Shown one piece after another: positions 17,624 through 27,159 of a DNA stretch of 64,000 bases. The DNA comes from Glaciimonas immobilis (GTDB lineage: Bacteria > Pseudomonadota > Gammaproteobacteria > Burkholderiales > Burkholderiaceae_D): positions 1 to 64,000 of the forward strand of contig NZ_JAAOZT010000005.1 of the NCBI RefSeq assembly GCF_011947285.1, given 5' to 3'. Made by a program: the position numbers and the translations under genes. Within the stretch, counting starts at the first letter, position 1. Each line of letters opens with the position of its first letter. The notes under the pieces are model-generated. The model was given only the letters and a program-made list of their open reading frames with translations, was not told the DNA's origin and did not search any database.

Positions 17624-18424
17624 TCAAATTTCTACCCAGTCGAATCCGTCCTCCTGACACGCTACTATCAGTTCGGTATCGCTGGACTTTCTACCTCGAT
17701 ATAACGCAGCCAGTGCAAGCTCTGGCGTATTGTTTCGCACACTTAAATGCGCGGCGATTACCTTTTTTAGCAACGACTGATCCAACGCCGCCAGAATATC
17801 TGCGGCCGAATCGTTAGAAAGATGGCCATAATCGCCGCCTATACGGCGTTTTAAAGAAGGAGGATAGGCGGAATCGCGCAGCATCTGACTATCATGATTA
17901 CACTCAAGCACCAATGCGTGACATCCACTTAATGCACTAATAAGATGACTAGTTGATTTCCCCGCATCGGTCAGAACGCCAAGCCTCAATGCGCCATCGC
18001 TGGCGACATATTGGACTGGCTCCCTTGCATCGTGCGGCACCGTGTATGGCGTAAGTTGTAGATCCCCGATTACCAACTCTTCACTATCGCGGCAAAAACG
18101 CGTATCGACATCGCTGCAATTTTTGGGAGTGAGAGAGACCGCGGCGTAGGTGCCACGTGTAAGCCATACAGGCAATCGGTAGCGCCGGGCAAACTTGAAT
18201 ACGCCGCCTATATGATCCTGATGTTCATGCGTTACCACGATGCCGGATAAGTCGGTTGGACTGACACCCAACCGTAGAAGGCGACGTTCGGTCTCTTTAA
18301 TGCCAAAGCCACAATCCACCATGACGGTGGTTGTGGCTTTGGAGAGGATAGAGGCGGACGCGGGGGCCGAAGAAATTAATAGTGCATTTCCTTCGCTACC
18401 GCTTCCAAGACTGGCAAATTTCAA
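17624..18424 (-). CDS. MBL-fold metallo-hydrolase, WalJ/YycJ-like
   Basis: A 266-residue metallo-beta-lactamase-fold protein. It begins with the family start KFASLGSGSEGNALLI. The zinc motif is VVTHEHQDHIGG (about residues 63-74), with the later histidine in YTVPHDA, the acid in GVLTDAG, a central LECNHD and a C-terminal AAHLS. The start codon is TTG at 18422-18424, supported by AAAGGA 8 nt upstream and no nearby ATG. The family is close to YycJ/WalJ, an exonuclease-type enzyme; the activity here is inferred. It is the last gene of the leftward dapA-bamC-MBL series. Confidence 0.85.
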   Translation of the reverse strand: MKFASLGSGSEGNALLISSAPASASILSKATTTVMVDCGFGIKETERRLLRLGVSPTDLSGIVVTHEHQDHIGGVFKFARRYRLPVWLTRGTYAAVSLTPKNCSDVDTRFCRDSEELVIGDLQLTPYTVPHDAREPVQYVASDGALRLGVLTDAGKSTSHLISALSGCHALVLECNHDSQMLRDSAYPPSLKRRIGGDYGHLSNDSAADILAALDQSLLKKVIAAHLSVRNNTPELALAALYRGRKSSDTELIVACQEDGFDWVEI

Positions 18425-18530
18425 GTATGTAATCCTTTGTTGCAGTCGCCTCTGCTTAAAACAAAGTGGTCACTGGTTACTTACGCTCATAACCAAATGA
18501 CTACTAAGGGATTAACGAAGATATTTAATT

Positions 18531-18586
18531 TTGACTAATCATTAATTATTAGTCATCAAGTAATGATCATCAATTAATAATCATCA
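18531..18586. repeat. Four imperfect 14-nt tandem repeats
   Basis: Units at 18531-18544, 18545-18558, 18559-18572 and 18573-18586; the last three end in TCATCA, and the first also reads TAATCATTA. They form AT-rich inverted pairs as well (GACTAAT at 18533-18539 with ATTAGTC at 18548-18554). They lie between the bamC stop and the MBL gene start. Confidence 0.7.
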
Positions 18587-18606
18587 AACAACGGTCAACA
18601 TTACAA

Positions 18607-19779
18607 TTACTTAAGTTGCTCATTTAACAAAGAAAGTATCCTGCCGCCGACGGGCGAAGTCTCGGGCTGACCCGCATTGTTTTGGATCGCTACTTGACTC
18701 GCTGCACCGTCTGCTTTGACCGCTACGCGATAACGCGCGGCAGTTTTATCTTCTTTTTTGGTGCTAGAGAACATTTTGGAGAGGAAACCGGTAGGTTTCT
18801 TGTCCTTAATATCTTCGCTCTGATCTACATATCGAACAAAATACACGCCTTGGGTACGATCCCGATCTTCTACGGTAAAACCAACGCGATCCAGCGCCAA
18901 ACCAACCCGGCGCCACGCACGATCAACGCTTTCATCTACGAGAACGTAGCTGCTGCCCGCTGGTCCCGAAACAATCTTAGAGCGCGCCTGCAACGACGGA
19001 GCGGTAGCGACTGCAGCTTTTGCTTTCACTTGATCAGCGCCTAAACGTAACATCAAGCGTGACAAGAACTCGGCTTCTAATTGCGGATCTTCCGGGCGAG
19101 CAGTCCATATGCTGGTTTCTTTCGAGGAGCCAGTGAGGACCTCTTCTGCGCCACGATGGCTTATATACACTTCAGTCGTGCCGTTTGGTCCGCGCTCAAG
19201 ACGCGTACGGAACTTATCGCGCTCGCCCGTAGAGTAAATCGAGTCAAACACTTTACCCAATGTATTACGCAAAAAATCCTGGGGTATCTTTGCGCGATTT
19301 TCAGCCCAATCGGTTTCCATTACACCGGTTTCAGGATTTTCAGTATTGATCAGGAAACCAGAATCTTGCCAAAAGTCTTTGATCTTTGGCCACAGCTTTT
19401 CAGGCGTTGATTGAATCACTAACCAGCGTTGCGAACCGTCGCGTTCGATGCGCATGTCCGGAGCGCCGTTTGGCGCTATAACCGCGGCGTCCGCTGCAGG
19501 TTTAAGGCCTTGCTGAAGATTGTAGCCAGACGCGGTTGCGGTGCCTTGATTGGAATCGGGTATAGCGTAACGATTTTCACGTTGCAGTTGTGTCAAGTCC
19601 GGCGGAATATCAAGTTTTGGCGTCTTGACCTTGTCCGCACTTTTATAGTCAATACGATCTGGCTCCATAAACGAGGTAACGGAGCTGCAACCTGCCAAGC
19701 TGGTCAGCGCCAGCATGAAAACAAGATTACGTTGAATAACACTACGTGATGCCGAAGGAAAGTTCTTGCGAATAGTCAT
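18607..19779 (-). CDS. bamC: Outer membrane assembly lipoprotein BamC
   Basis: A 390-residue lipoprotein with signal and lipobox LAGC (Cys31). The unstructured N-terminal segment DRIDYKSADKVKTPKLDIPPDLTQL is the BamC lasso that wraps BamD. Two helix-grip domains follow (about 100-215 and 245-385), with WLVIQSTPEKLWPKIKDFW and SYVLVDESVDRAWRRVGLALD. It is a component of the BAM complex that inserts beta-barrel proteins into the outer membrane. It lies 58 nt after dapA, the classical dapA-bamC order. Confidence 0.95.
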   Translation of the reverse strand: MTIRKNFPSASRSVIQRNLVFMLALTSLAGCSSVTSFMEPDRIDYKSADKVKTPKLDIPPDLTQLQRENRYAIPDSNQGTATASGYNLQQGLKPAADAAVIAPNGAPDMRIERDGSQRWLVIQSTPEKLWPKIKDFWQDSGFLINTENPETGVMETDWAENRAKIPQDFLRNTLGKVFDSIYSTGERDKFRTRLERGPNGTTEVYISHRGAEEVLTGSSKETSIWTARPEDPQLEAEFLSRLMLRLGADQVKAKAAVATAPSLQARSKIVSGPAGSSYVLVDESVDRAWRRVGLALDRVGFTVEDRDRTQGVYFVRYVDQSEDIKDKKPTGFLSKMFSSTKKEDKTAARYRVAVKADGAASQVAIQNNAGQPETSPVGGRILSLLNEQLK

Positions 19780-19837
19780 GTGAATACAGAATGAATGGAA
19801 CGAGAAAAATTCTAGAGAAAACGCCTGTTAGCGTAGC

Positions 19838-20716
19838 TTATTTTAATACACCCGATTCGTGCAGGGCTGCCCTGACAGTGGCATGGCATTCCGACGATAA
19901 CGGCACCAGCGGCAAACGGATACCCGGAGGCATCATACCCATTTCGCACAACGCCCATTTAGCAGCTACTGGATTTGGTTCGATAAATAATTGAATATGC
20001 AACGGCAACAATTTATTATTTATTCTGACAGCTTCCGCTACGTCGCCTTTGATCGCAGCCATGCAAAGGAGATGCATGTCGCGCGGGGCGATATTTGCGG
20101 TGACGGAAATATTGCCGCTTCCGCCGCAGAACATTAGTGCCATTGCAGTAGCATCATCACCCGAATAAACGGCAAAATCGTCTGGAACTGAACGTAACAG
20201 ATCGGTAACCCGGCCTATATTGCCCGTCGCATCCTTGACACCAATGATGCCGGGTATTTGCGCCAAACGCACAATGGTCTCGTTGCTCATGTCCGCAACG
20301 GTCCGGCCCGGAACGTTGTACAAAATGACAGGCAAATCGACGGACTCAGCAATCTTGCTGAAATGCTGGTACATGCCTTCTTGCGTCGGCTTATTGTAAT
20401 AAGGGACAACTTGCAGCGATGCATCCGCCCCGACTTCTTTCGCATAGCGGGTTAAACTAATTGCTTCAGTTGTCGAGTTGCCACCCGTGCCAGCAATGAT
20501 AGGGATGCGTTTTGCGGCGTGATCAACCGCGACCTTGATCAACTCACAATGCTCGGCAACGGACACTGTCGGCGATTCGCCTGAAGTACCGACGATCACA
20601 ATCGCGTCAGTGCCCTCAGCGACGTGCCAGTCAATAAGCTTGCGAAGACTCGGCAAATCTAAGCTGCCGTCCGAATGCATAGGAGTAACGATTGCAACGA
20701 TGCTACCTTGGATCAT
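19838..20716 (-). CDS. dapA: 4-hydroxy-tetrahydrodipicolinate synthase DapA
   Basis: 292 residues, the same length as E. coli DapA. The pyruvate site GTSGESPT has Thr44, the YNVPGRT segment supplies the catalytic Tyr, and GVKDATG carries the Schiff-base lysine near residue 161. It condenses pyruvate with aspartate semialdehyde in the first committed step of lysine and diaminopimelate synthesis. Its substrate is the product of Asd, also encoded in this window. It is first gene of the leftward dapA-bamC-MBL unit. The start is supported by the family-typical [13 protein letters not shown]. Confidence 0.97.
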   Translation of the reverse strand: MIQGSIVAIVTPMHSDGSLDLPSLRKLIDWHVAEGTDAIVIVGTSGESPTVSVAEHCELIKVAVDHAAKRIPIIAGTGGNSTTEAISLTRYAKEVGADASLQVVPYYNKPTQEGMYQHFSKIAESVDLPVILYNVPGRTVADMSNETIVRLAQIPGIIGVKDATGNIGRVTDLLRSVPDDFAVYSGDDATAMALMFCGGSGNISVTANIAPRDMHLLCMAAIKGDVAEAVRINNKLLPLHIQLFIEPNPVAAKWALCEMGMMPPGIRLPLVPLSSECHATVRAALHESGVLK

Positions 20717-21020
20717 GATAGGTCAGTACTGAAGAGATAAAAACCTGATTGTAGCGGATCGCCGCGACTATGGGGAAATTCCACTCGCTAATCAGATTAA
20801 AAAACATATTAATTTACAGAAGCCAGCAGCTCGCGCAGGCCAATATACAGTGCAGAAGATTAGCGCTATTGCGGCATAAACTTGCCCCACAAACCGCCGT
20901 ATGATGTCAAGCGACCTCGGATTTTCAATGCGTCTCAATGACTTCATTAATCACGCGTTTTAATCGATCCCAATAAATTTCCGAGGTAGGCGGTTCCGAT
21001 AGCCCCGATAGCCAAACAAT
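20717..21020. other. Intergenic region upstream of dapA
   Basis: About 300 bases between the dapA start and the methyltransferase stop. It must hold the dapA promoter. No clear hexamer pair, riboswitch or terminator was recognised. Confidence 0.4.
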
Positions 21021-21653
21021 TCATTCGAGTTGTAGACCGGCAAAAGCGGTGCCAGTTCCTTTTTTTGCAAAAATCCGCTGTATCATCGCAGGCTTTGGTG
21101 TTTCCACATAACCTTCTTCATACGCTAGGACCTGCCAGGTTTGCCCGGCATCGGCGATTAACCACTGCAATAGCTCACCAGAATTAAGTAGAAAATCGGG
21201 GTTGCTCGGCCTGCCAAATTGTTGATTGCCTTCGGCAAACGTCTCATAAAGCAAAACCCCTTGGTCGGCTATGCTATTGAGCATCAGTGGTACCAAGGGG
21301 CGATGCAGATAATTGGTAACCACTATTCCGGCGAAACTGAGCGGCTTGAGCAATTCTGCCAACCTTGCCGTATCCCCTGCCTCCAAATCAATTTGGCGTG
21401 TCGCGATTTCTTTGGCGGCGATGCGAGCCAGCATGTCAGCATTGCGATCGACTGCCAGTATCGTCTTGCCCATTGCTGCCAAATAAAAGCTGTGACGTCC
21501 CTCCCCGCACGCCAGATCCAATACCGGCCCCGCCGGGATTGCCTTCGCAAATCGTCGGATCCAGCTTGATACAGGCAAGTCCGGCGATATAGAGGGCCGG
21601 GCAACAACATCGGGCGTAATGATCACCTGAAGATATTCCTTATTTTGAATCAA
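21021..21653 (-). CDS. Class I SAM-dependent methyltransferase
   Basis: A 210-residue protein with the SAM-binding glycine-rich motif VLDLACGEGRHSFYLA (about 44-59), the ribose-binding acid in ILAVDRNADML, and the later QIDLEAGD and GIVVTNYLHRPLV. The architecture fits small tellurite-resistance TehB-like or generic methyltransferases. It lies 65 nt downstream of trpS on the same strand and is probably co-transcribed. The substrate is unknown. Confidence 0.75.
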   Translation of the reverse strand: MIQNKEYLQVIITPDVVARPSISPDLPVSSWIRRFAKAIPAGPVLDLACGEGRHSFYLAAMGKTILAVDRNADMLARIAAKEIATRQIDLEAGDTARLAELLKPLSFAGIVVTNYLHRPLVPLMLNSIADQGVLLYETFAEGNQQFGRPSNPDFLLNSGELLQWLIADAGQTWQVLAYEEGYVETPKPAMIQRIFAKKGTGTAFAGLQLE

Positions 21654-21718
21654 AACCCACTATGATTTAACTATTGTTGCGTGGTTTGCCGGCGTTTGCA
21701 TGGCGCAGACTCATGGGA

Positions 21719-22921
21719 TCAGCCGTAACTCAGACCCATTGCCTCGCGTACATCACGCATCGTGTCCTGCGCCAACTTGCGGGCGTGATCGGCACCATCG
21801 GCAACAATAGCGCGCACCAGCGACGGATCGTCCAGATACTGCTGCGCGCGCTCATGCATCGGTTCTTGTTCGCGAATAATGGCGTCAATGACGGGCTGCT
21901 TGCACTCCAGACAACCGATGCCAGCTGAACGACACCCTTTTGTTACCCATTCTTGCGTCACCGCATCGGAATACACAACATGGAATTGCCATACAGGACA
22001 TTTGGCAGGCTCGCCAGGGTCGGTCCGCCGTGCGCGAGCAGGATCGGTTTGCATGGTCCGTACCTTCTTGGTAACGACGTCTTTGTCATCGCGTAAAGCG
22101 ATAGCATTTCCATAGCTTTTTGACATCTTTTGACCATCAAGACCAGGCAGGCGTGAAGCATCTGTTAACAATGCCTGAGGTTCGGAAAGAATTAATTTTC
22201 GGCTTCCCTCAAGAAATCCAAACAAACGCTCTCGATCGATCATGGAAAGATTCTGTGCGTCGTCCAGCATCGCCTTGGCTTGCTCGAGCGCCTCTGCGCT
22301 TCCCTTTTGCTGGAAATCGACGCGCAACTCGTTATACAACTTGGCGCGCTTGCTGCCTAATTTTTTGACGGCGTCCTGCGCTTTTTCTTCAAAGCCTTTC
22401 TCTTTGCCATAAAGGTGATTGAAGCGGCGCGCAATCTCGCGCATCATTTCAATATGCGGCACTTGATCGTCACCGACCGGCACCTGCGTGGCGCGATAAA
22501 TCAGCACATCGGCAGCTTGTAATAGCGGGTAACCGAGGAAACCGTAAGTCGCGAGATCGCGATCGGCTAGCTTCTCTTGCTGGTCTTTATAAGTCGGCAC
22601 CCGCTCAAGCCACCCAAGCGGTGTCGCCATAGAGAGCAATAAATGCAGCTCTGCATGTTCTGGCACTTTTGATTGAATAAATAAGGTGGACTGCGAAGGA
22701 TCGACTCCGGCGGCCAGCCAGTCAATCAACATATCCCAAGTGCTGGTTTCGATCTGACCAGGATCGTCGTAATGTGTCGTTAACGCGTGCCAGTCAGCGA
22801 CAAAAAACAGGCAAGGCAACTCGGATTGCAACCGAACCCAGTTTTTTAAAGCGCCGTGATAATGGCCCAGATGCAAAGCGCCGGTTGGACGCATGCCAGA
22901 AACAACGCGATCAGGATACAT
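21719..22921 (-). CDS. trpS: Tryptophan-tRNA ligase
   Basis: A 400-residue class I aminoacyl-tRNA synthetase, longer than the ~334 of E. coli. The HIGH-type motif is GALHLGHY (about 14-21), and the KMSKS motif is present as GQKMSKSYGN. The start MYPDRVVSGMRPTGAL is family-typical. The mid-C-terminal stretch with CRSAGIGCLECKQ carries cysteines, as in the longer group of TrpRS. It charges tRNA(Trp) in the cytoplasm. It follows the site-2 protease gene by about 110 nt in the conserved yciO-protease-trpS neighbourhood. Confidence 0.96.
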   Translation of the reverse strand: MYPDRVVSGMRPTGALHLGHYHGALKNWVRLQSELPCLFFVADWHALTTHYDDPGQIETSTWDMLIDWLAAGVDPSQSTLFIQSKVPEHAELHLLLSMATPLGWLERVPTYKDQQEKLADRDLATYGFLGYPLLQAADVLIYRATQVPVGDDQVPHIEMMREIARRFNHLYGKEKGFEEKAQDAVKKLGSKRAKLYNELRVDFQQKGSAEALEQAKAMLDDAQNLSMIDRERLFGFLEGSRKLILSEPQALLTDASRLPGLDGQKMSKSYGNAIALRDDKDVVTKKVRTMQTDPARARRTDPGEPAKCPVWQFHVVYSDAVTQEWVTKGCRSAGIGCLECKQPVIDAIIREQEPMHERAQQYLDDPSLVRAIVADGADHARKLAQDTMRDVREAMGLSYG

Positions 22922-23033
22922 AGTGAATGTGAGAAGTCAAAGGTGCAAAATAAAGGGGCATCAGACGCGTTACTTCAGCGTTTCTTCGGCTTTAGGGCCG
23001 TCAATTCGGCGTCAATTAAACTTTACCGCAGCA

Positions 23034-23714
23034 TCACCGCAGCAGCATCAGTAAAGGTGTAACGATCCATTGTAAAACATTCTGTGCGATATCTATCAAC
23101 GGCGTTATCCATAATTTGTATAGCACAGGCTCGCCGCCGGTCTTGATGAGTAATAACGCCAGGACAATAAAGAATCCATAGGGTTCAATTTTGGCAAGCT
23201 GAAATGCGTACTTGTGGGGCAACAAACTAAACAGGATCCTACCGCCATCTAGAGGCGGCAGAGGAAACAGATTTAACGCAAAAAGCACAAAGTTGATGCG
23301 GATACCGGCGAGCGCCATCATGAAGAAAAAATCCTTCTGGTTTGCGCCATAAGCTGCCAGTCCAATCAGCAACAGCATCCAGCCGAGTGCCATCACTAAA
23401 TTTGCGGCAGGCCCCGCTAAGGCGACCCAGGCCATATCGCGTTTAGGCTTGCGCAATCCGCCAAAATTGACCGGGACCGGTTTCGCATATCCGAACAAAA
23501 ATGCGCCTCCGGTAGAAAAATACATCAATAACGGAATCAGCACAGTGCCGAAAGGATCGATGTGTTTGACCGGATTTAGACTCATACGGCCTAGCATATA
23601 GGCTGTTGAATCACCGAAATACTTGGCAGCATAAGCATGTGCGGCTTCGTGCAGCGTAATGGCGAAAAGCATCGGCAACGCTAATACTGCAATAGTTTGA
23701 ATTAGTTCGTTCAT
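23034..23714 (-). CDS. Site-2 protease family membrane metalloprotease
   Basis: A 226-residue polytopic membrane protein. The zinc motif HEAAH lies in the first hydrophobic segment (residues 22-26: ITLHEAAHAYAAKYFGD), and the second metal ligand lies in NLFPLPPLDGGR (N-x-x-P-x-x-x-x-D-G). This is the compact M50 type often found beside trpS. It cuts substrates inside the membrane; the substrate is unknown. A GGGGCA/TGCCCC hairpin sits about 15-35 nt before its start (near 23730-23745). Confidence 0.88.
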   Translation of the reverse strand: MNELIQTIAVLALPMLFAITLHEAAHAYAAKYFGDSTAYMLGRMSLNPVKHIDPFGTVLIPLLMYFSTGGAFLFGYAKPVPVNFGGLRKPKRDMAWVALAGPAANLVMALGWMLLLIGLAAYGANQKDFFFMMALAGIRINFVLFALNLFPLPPLDGGRILFSLLPHKYAFQLAKIEPYGFFIVLALLLIKTGGEPVLYKLWITPLIDIAQNVLQWIVTPLLMLLR

Positions 23715-23899
23715 TGGCGGGATTTTAACAGAGGGGCATTTCTGCCCCGCACATTGGGAACAAATGACGGCTTAAAGTCATTTATACGAGACAAAAAATA
23801 GGCCTGACCGGCGCCTGCAAGGCGCATGAAAGGTGCATAACCTGCAAACAACCTGCGCCTGTCAGACAAGTAAGCCAGACTAGTTGTTTTTTGACATGA

Positions 23900-24523
23900 C
23901 TATAAACCAAATACCTTGATATCGCCGCGGCCTTCACGAATTAAAGTGGGCTCATCTGTAGTCAGGTCGATGACGGTGGTTGGATCAAGGCTACAGGCAC
24001 CGCTGTCTATGACGAGCTCAACTTGTTTTTCCAGTTGATCACGGATCTCTTCGGCCTCGGTTAATGGCAATCCGTTACCGGGCAAAATGAGCGTCGTACC
24101 GATCAGGGGCTGGCCTAACTCTTCCAGCAAAGCCTGCACTACAACACTCTCGGGCACGCGCAAGCCTATGGTCTTACGCGATGGATGGCTTAGGCGGCGC
24201 GGCACTTCTTTGGACGCTCCCAAAATAAACGTGTATGGTCCAGGCGTGCCGCTTTTCAGCAATCGAAATTGACGGTTATCTATCTTGGCATATTCAGAAA
24301 TTTCACTGAGGTCTTTACATAGCAACGTCAGATGATGCTTATCGTCCACGCCGCGGATTTTGCGCAGCCGTTCGACTGCAACTTTATTATCCAGCTGGCA
24401 GACCAGCGCATAACAGCAGTCCGTGGGCAACGCAACGATACCGCCAGACTGAATGATCTGGACGGCTTGTTTAATCAGTCGTAGTTGCGGATTATCTGGA
24501 TGAATGTGAAAAAACTGGCTCAT
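23900..24523 (-). CDS. yciO: YciO-type protein of the YrdC/Sua5 threonylcarbamoyl-AMP synthase family
   Basis: The start is taken at the ATG giving MSQFFHIHPDNPQLRLI, which matches E. coli YciO almost residue for residue; a frame begins three codons earlier. About 207 residues. GGIVALPTDCCYAL holds the conserved KxR/SxN-type nucleotide pocket of the YrdC fold. The family includes TsaC/Sua5, which makes threonylcarbamoyl-AMP for tRNA t6A; YciO members are thought to be less active or specialised, so the exact role is uncertain. It is part of the leftward run upstream of the site-2 protease and trpS. Confidence 0.88.
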   Translation of the reverse strand: MSQFFHIHPDNPQLRLIKQAVQIIQSGGIVALPTDCCYALVCQLDNKVAVERLRKIRGVDDKHHLTLLCKDLSEISEYAKIDNRQFRLLKSGTPGPYTFILGASKEVPRRLSHPSRKTIGLRVPESVVVQALLEELGQPLIGTTLILPGNGLPLTEAEEIRDQLEKQVELVIDSGACSLDPTTVIDLTTDEPTLIREGRGDIKVFGL

Positions 24524-24677
24524 AACTCTCACTGACTTTAAATAAAAACGGCGATAGTCGCAGACTACCGCCGCCCGAAAGGACTCTAAAACGCCGAATG
24601 CGATCTAACTGGCAGACATGATACGGTGCTTTATGCCGCTTAAACTCACATAAAAACGGTATCGCCGCCTCAAAGCT

Positions 24678-25562
24678 CTACAGCGCTGTAACGTGAGGAT
24701 TGCGTAACGCAGCAATACGTTGCTCAATGGGTGGATGGCTCGAAAATAGCGCCATAAATCCAGGTTTATCGTTGATCCCCATCGCCGCCATCGACTCTGG
24801 CAACGAGGCTGCCTGACCGCCGCCCAAGCGCGCTAATGCGCGTTGCATCGGGATACTGCTGCCCATCAATTTTGCGGCACCTGCATCGGCACGAAATTCC
24901 CGGTGGCGAGAAAACCAGGCAACGATGATAGATGCGCCTATACCCAGTACGACTTGTGTCACCAGCACACTGACCATGTACCCTATCCCGGGACCATCAT
25001 TGTTGTTGCGAGATATGGCCCGATCAACCGCGTACCCAATTACACGGGACAAAAATACGACGAAAGTGTTGAGTACGCCTTGAATAAGCGTCATCGTTAC
25101 CATATCGCCGTTCGCAATATGCGCGATTTCATGGCCGAGGACGGCCTCGACTTCTTCCTTGGTCATACTTTCAAGTAAGCCCGTCGATACCGCTACTAAT
25201 GCTGAATTTTTGAAAGCGCCGGTGGCAAAGGCGTTCGGTTCCCCTTGAAATACCGCTACTTCAGGCATGCCGATGCCCGCCCGCTGGGCCAATTTACTTA
25301 CTGTATCAAGCAACCAGACTTCGGTTGAGTTGGACGGCGTCACTATTACATGCGCACCAGTTGAGCGCTTTGCCATCCATTTACTAATCAATAGCGAAAA
25401 AATCGATCCGGCAAAACCCACAATGAGTGAGAACACCATCAATTTAGGGATATCTAATCCGCTGCGTGTCAAAAAACGGTCCACGCCCAGCACTGACAGG
25501 ACGACGCTCAACACCAGCATTACGGCAATATTTGTGGCGAGGAACAGGATAATGCGTTTCAT
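24678..25562 (-). CDS. htpX: Membrane zinc protease HtpX
   Basis: The true start is the ATG at 25560-25562: AAAGGAG lies 8 nt before it, and [19 protein letters not shown] is the family start. This gives 294 residues. Two N-terminal membrane segments are followed by the zinc motif [13 protein letters not shown], then two more hydrophobic segments and the third ligand region [15 protein letters not shown]. It is an inner-membrane quality-control protease that works with FtsH on misfolded membrane proteins. It stands alone, with noncoding DNA on both sides. Confidence 0.95.
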   Translation of the reverse strand: MKRIILFLATNIAVMLVLSVVLSVLGVDRFLTRSGLDIPKLMVFSLIVGFAGSIFSLLISKWMAKRSTGAHVIVTPSNSTEVWLLDTVSKLAQRAGIGMPEVAVFQGEPNAFATGAFKNSALVAVSTGLLESMTKEEVEAVLGHEIAHIANGDMVTMTLIQGVLNTFVVFLSRVIGYAVDRAISRNNNDGPGIGYMVSVLVTQVVLGIGASIIVAWFSRHREFRADAGAAKLMGSSIPMQRALARLGGGQAASLPESMAAMGINDKPGFMALFSSHPPIEQRIAALRNPHVTAL

Positions 25563-26077
25563 GCGCGGAACTCCTTTAATGATTGGTAAAACTGTACAGT
25601 CCAGCAAAATAACGGCTTTCAACACGATTTGACTGACAAGATGAATTACTTTCGGCAGGCCACCGAAGGTCTACTTTATATTTCAAATCGCGTCTAATTG
25701 AGACGGCCCGCCTTTTTCAGGCCAGACAATATTACTGGTAATTAATTATTTAAATGCGCCCAATTTGGCAAATTTCAAGGGCGACGCTTTGACCGGGAAT
25801 TTTCGATAACGTTCTCCCCCATAGCCGCCTCTCTGTTGGGGCGCATCACTCAAATAGCGAGGCCTTTTAATTTCATCGAAAACTTATAAAACGCTCGAAT
25901 CACATTGGGCAGGAAAACTCTGCAGACGCCCTATCGGGAGAGCGATCTGCAGAAGCCAACATCAAGAATCAGTTTGTAAATAAGCAAAGGACGAGATTAT
26001 CGCTGAGCAGTCCAGTACCAAAGACCACTTTTAACCAGCGCATAACTATCAACGGTTGAAATCTGTATGTTCTATAG
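25563..26077. other. Intergenic region between htpX and the PHP gene
   Basis: 515 bases without a gene. An 8-bp self-complementary string TCTGCAGA occurs at about 25919-25926 and 25945-25952, and the two copies can pair around a 18-nt interior; read leftward it is followed by GAGTTTTCC. It may end the PHP transcript. No promoter is assigned. Confidence 0.4.
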
Positions 26078-26914
26078 TTATAGTGCCCAGTCGTGCCAGA
26101 CCGGCACCACATTATCGGGCAACGGCGGCAATGCACCGAGATCAATCCGGGACTCATCGGGGCTGTGAAAATCGGATCCACATGAAGCCAAAAAACCATA
26201 GGTAGCGGCCAATTTAGCGTACTCAACATATTGATCTGGCGAATGGCTACCAGTATTCACCTCAATTGCGGTTCCACCAAGCTGTTTGAACTCATCAAAA
26301 AAAGCGCCCAAGGCAACCTCGTTCAGATGATAGCGGCCAGGGTGGGCGACTACCGCAATTCCACCGGCACCGCGTATCCAGCCGACCGCCTCGGTCAGAC
26401 TGGCCCAGCGATGCGGCACATATCCTGGCTTGCCTTCTGTTAAGTAATTCCTGAACACTTCATGCGTGTTCGCGCAGCGTCCGATATCTACCAGATAGCG
26501 AGCAAAGTGGGTGCGTGAAATCAGATCGGGGTTACCCACGTGTCGGAGCGCGCCTTCGAAAGCGTCGGGAATTCCGATTGCAGCCAATTGGGCAGCCATG
26601 TCACGCGCGCGACGCTCGCGTCCACCGCGGGTTGCCGCTAAGCCCTGTATCAAATCCTGACTGGTTTCGTCAATCTTCAGACCAACTATGTGGATAGTAT
26701 GCCTGGCCCAGGTAACTGAAATTTCAACCGCAGGAACGTAATACATTCCGAGTTCACGCGCAGCGGCGCGCGCTTCAGGTACACCGCCGATTTCATCGTG
26801 ATCAGTTAATGCCCACACGTCAACACCGTTCGCTTTGGCGCGTGCAGCGACTTCCGCTGGCGTTAAAATTCCGTCGGAAACGTTCGAGTGGCAATGGAGG
26901 TCTACATTCAACAT
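26078..26914 (-). CDS. PHP-domain phosphoesterase (TrpH/YciV-like, RNase AM type)
   Basis: 278 residues with the PHP metal motifs in order: NVDLHCHSNVSDG (residues 3-15, H-x-H), LTDHDEIGG (about 36-44), the glutamate of VPAVEISV, the histidine of VVAHPGRYH and the C-terminal SDFHSPDE. In the E. coli counterpart this fold hydrolyses 3',5'-nucleoside bisphosphates and trims 5' ends of rRNA. The association with yciO is conserved between genomes. Cytoplasmic. The nearest upstream gene on the strand is about 245 nt away, so it probably has its own promoter. Confidence 0.9.
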   Translation of the reverse strand: MLNVDLHCHSNVSDGILTPAEVAARAKANGVDVWALTDHDEIGGVPEARAAARELGMYYVPAVEISVTWARHTIHIVGLKIDETSQDLIQGLAATRGGRERRARDMAAQLAAIGIPDAFEGALRHVGNPDLISRTHFARYLVDIGRCANTHEVFRNYLTEGKPGYVPHRWASLTEAVGWIRGAGGIAVVAHPGRYHLNEVALGAFFDEFKQLGGTAIEVNTGSHSPDQYVEYAKLAATYGFLASCGSDFHSPDESRIDLGALPPLPDNVVPVWHDWAL

Positions 26915-27159
26915 TTAAAAGCTATTCAGAGATAGATATCAAGCTTAGATTGTACGCCCGATACCTATATTCTGTTAGGCGTACGCATAGGCGCATCTGC
27001 TGCGACATCGTTGTCATGCGGTACATGGCACCCATGCCGAGCCAACATTGCCATGCTCTTACCGTGCTTGCGCCAGGTTATTACCGTATTGTTACCGTTT
27101 ATTGGTCACCGCTGGTCGCGCCCCCAAGATCGGCTATAGTCGGGGTAGCTGATAGCAAA

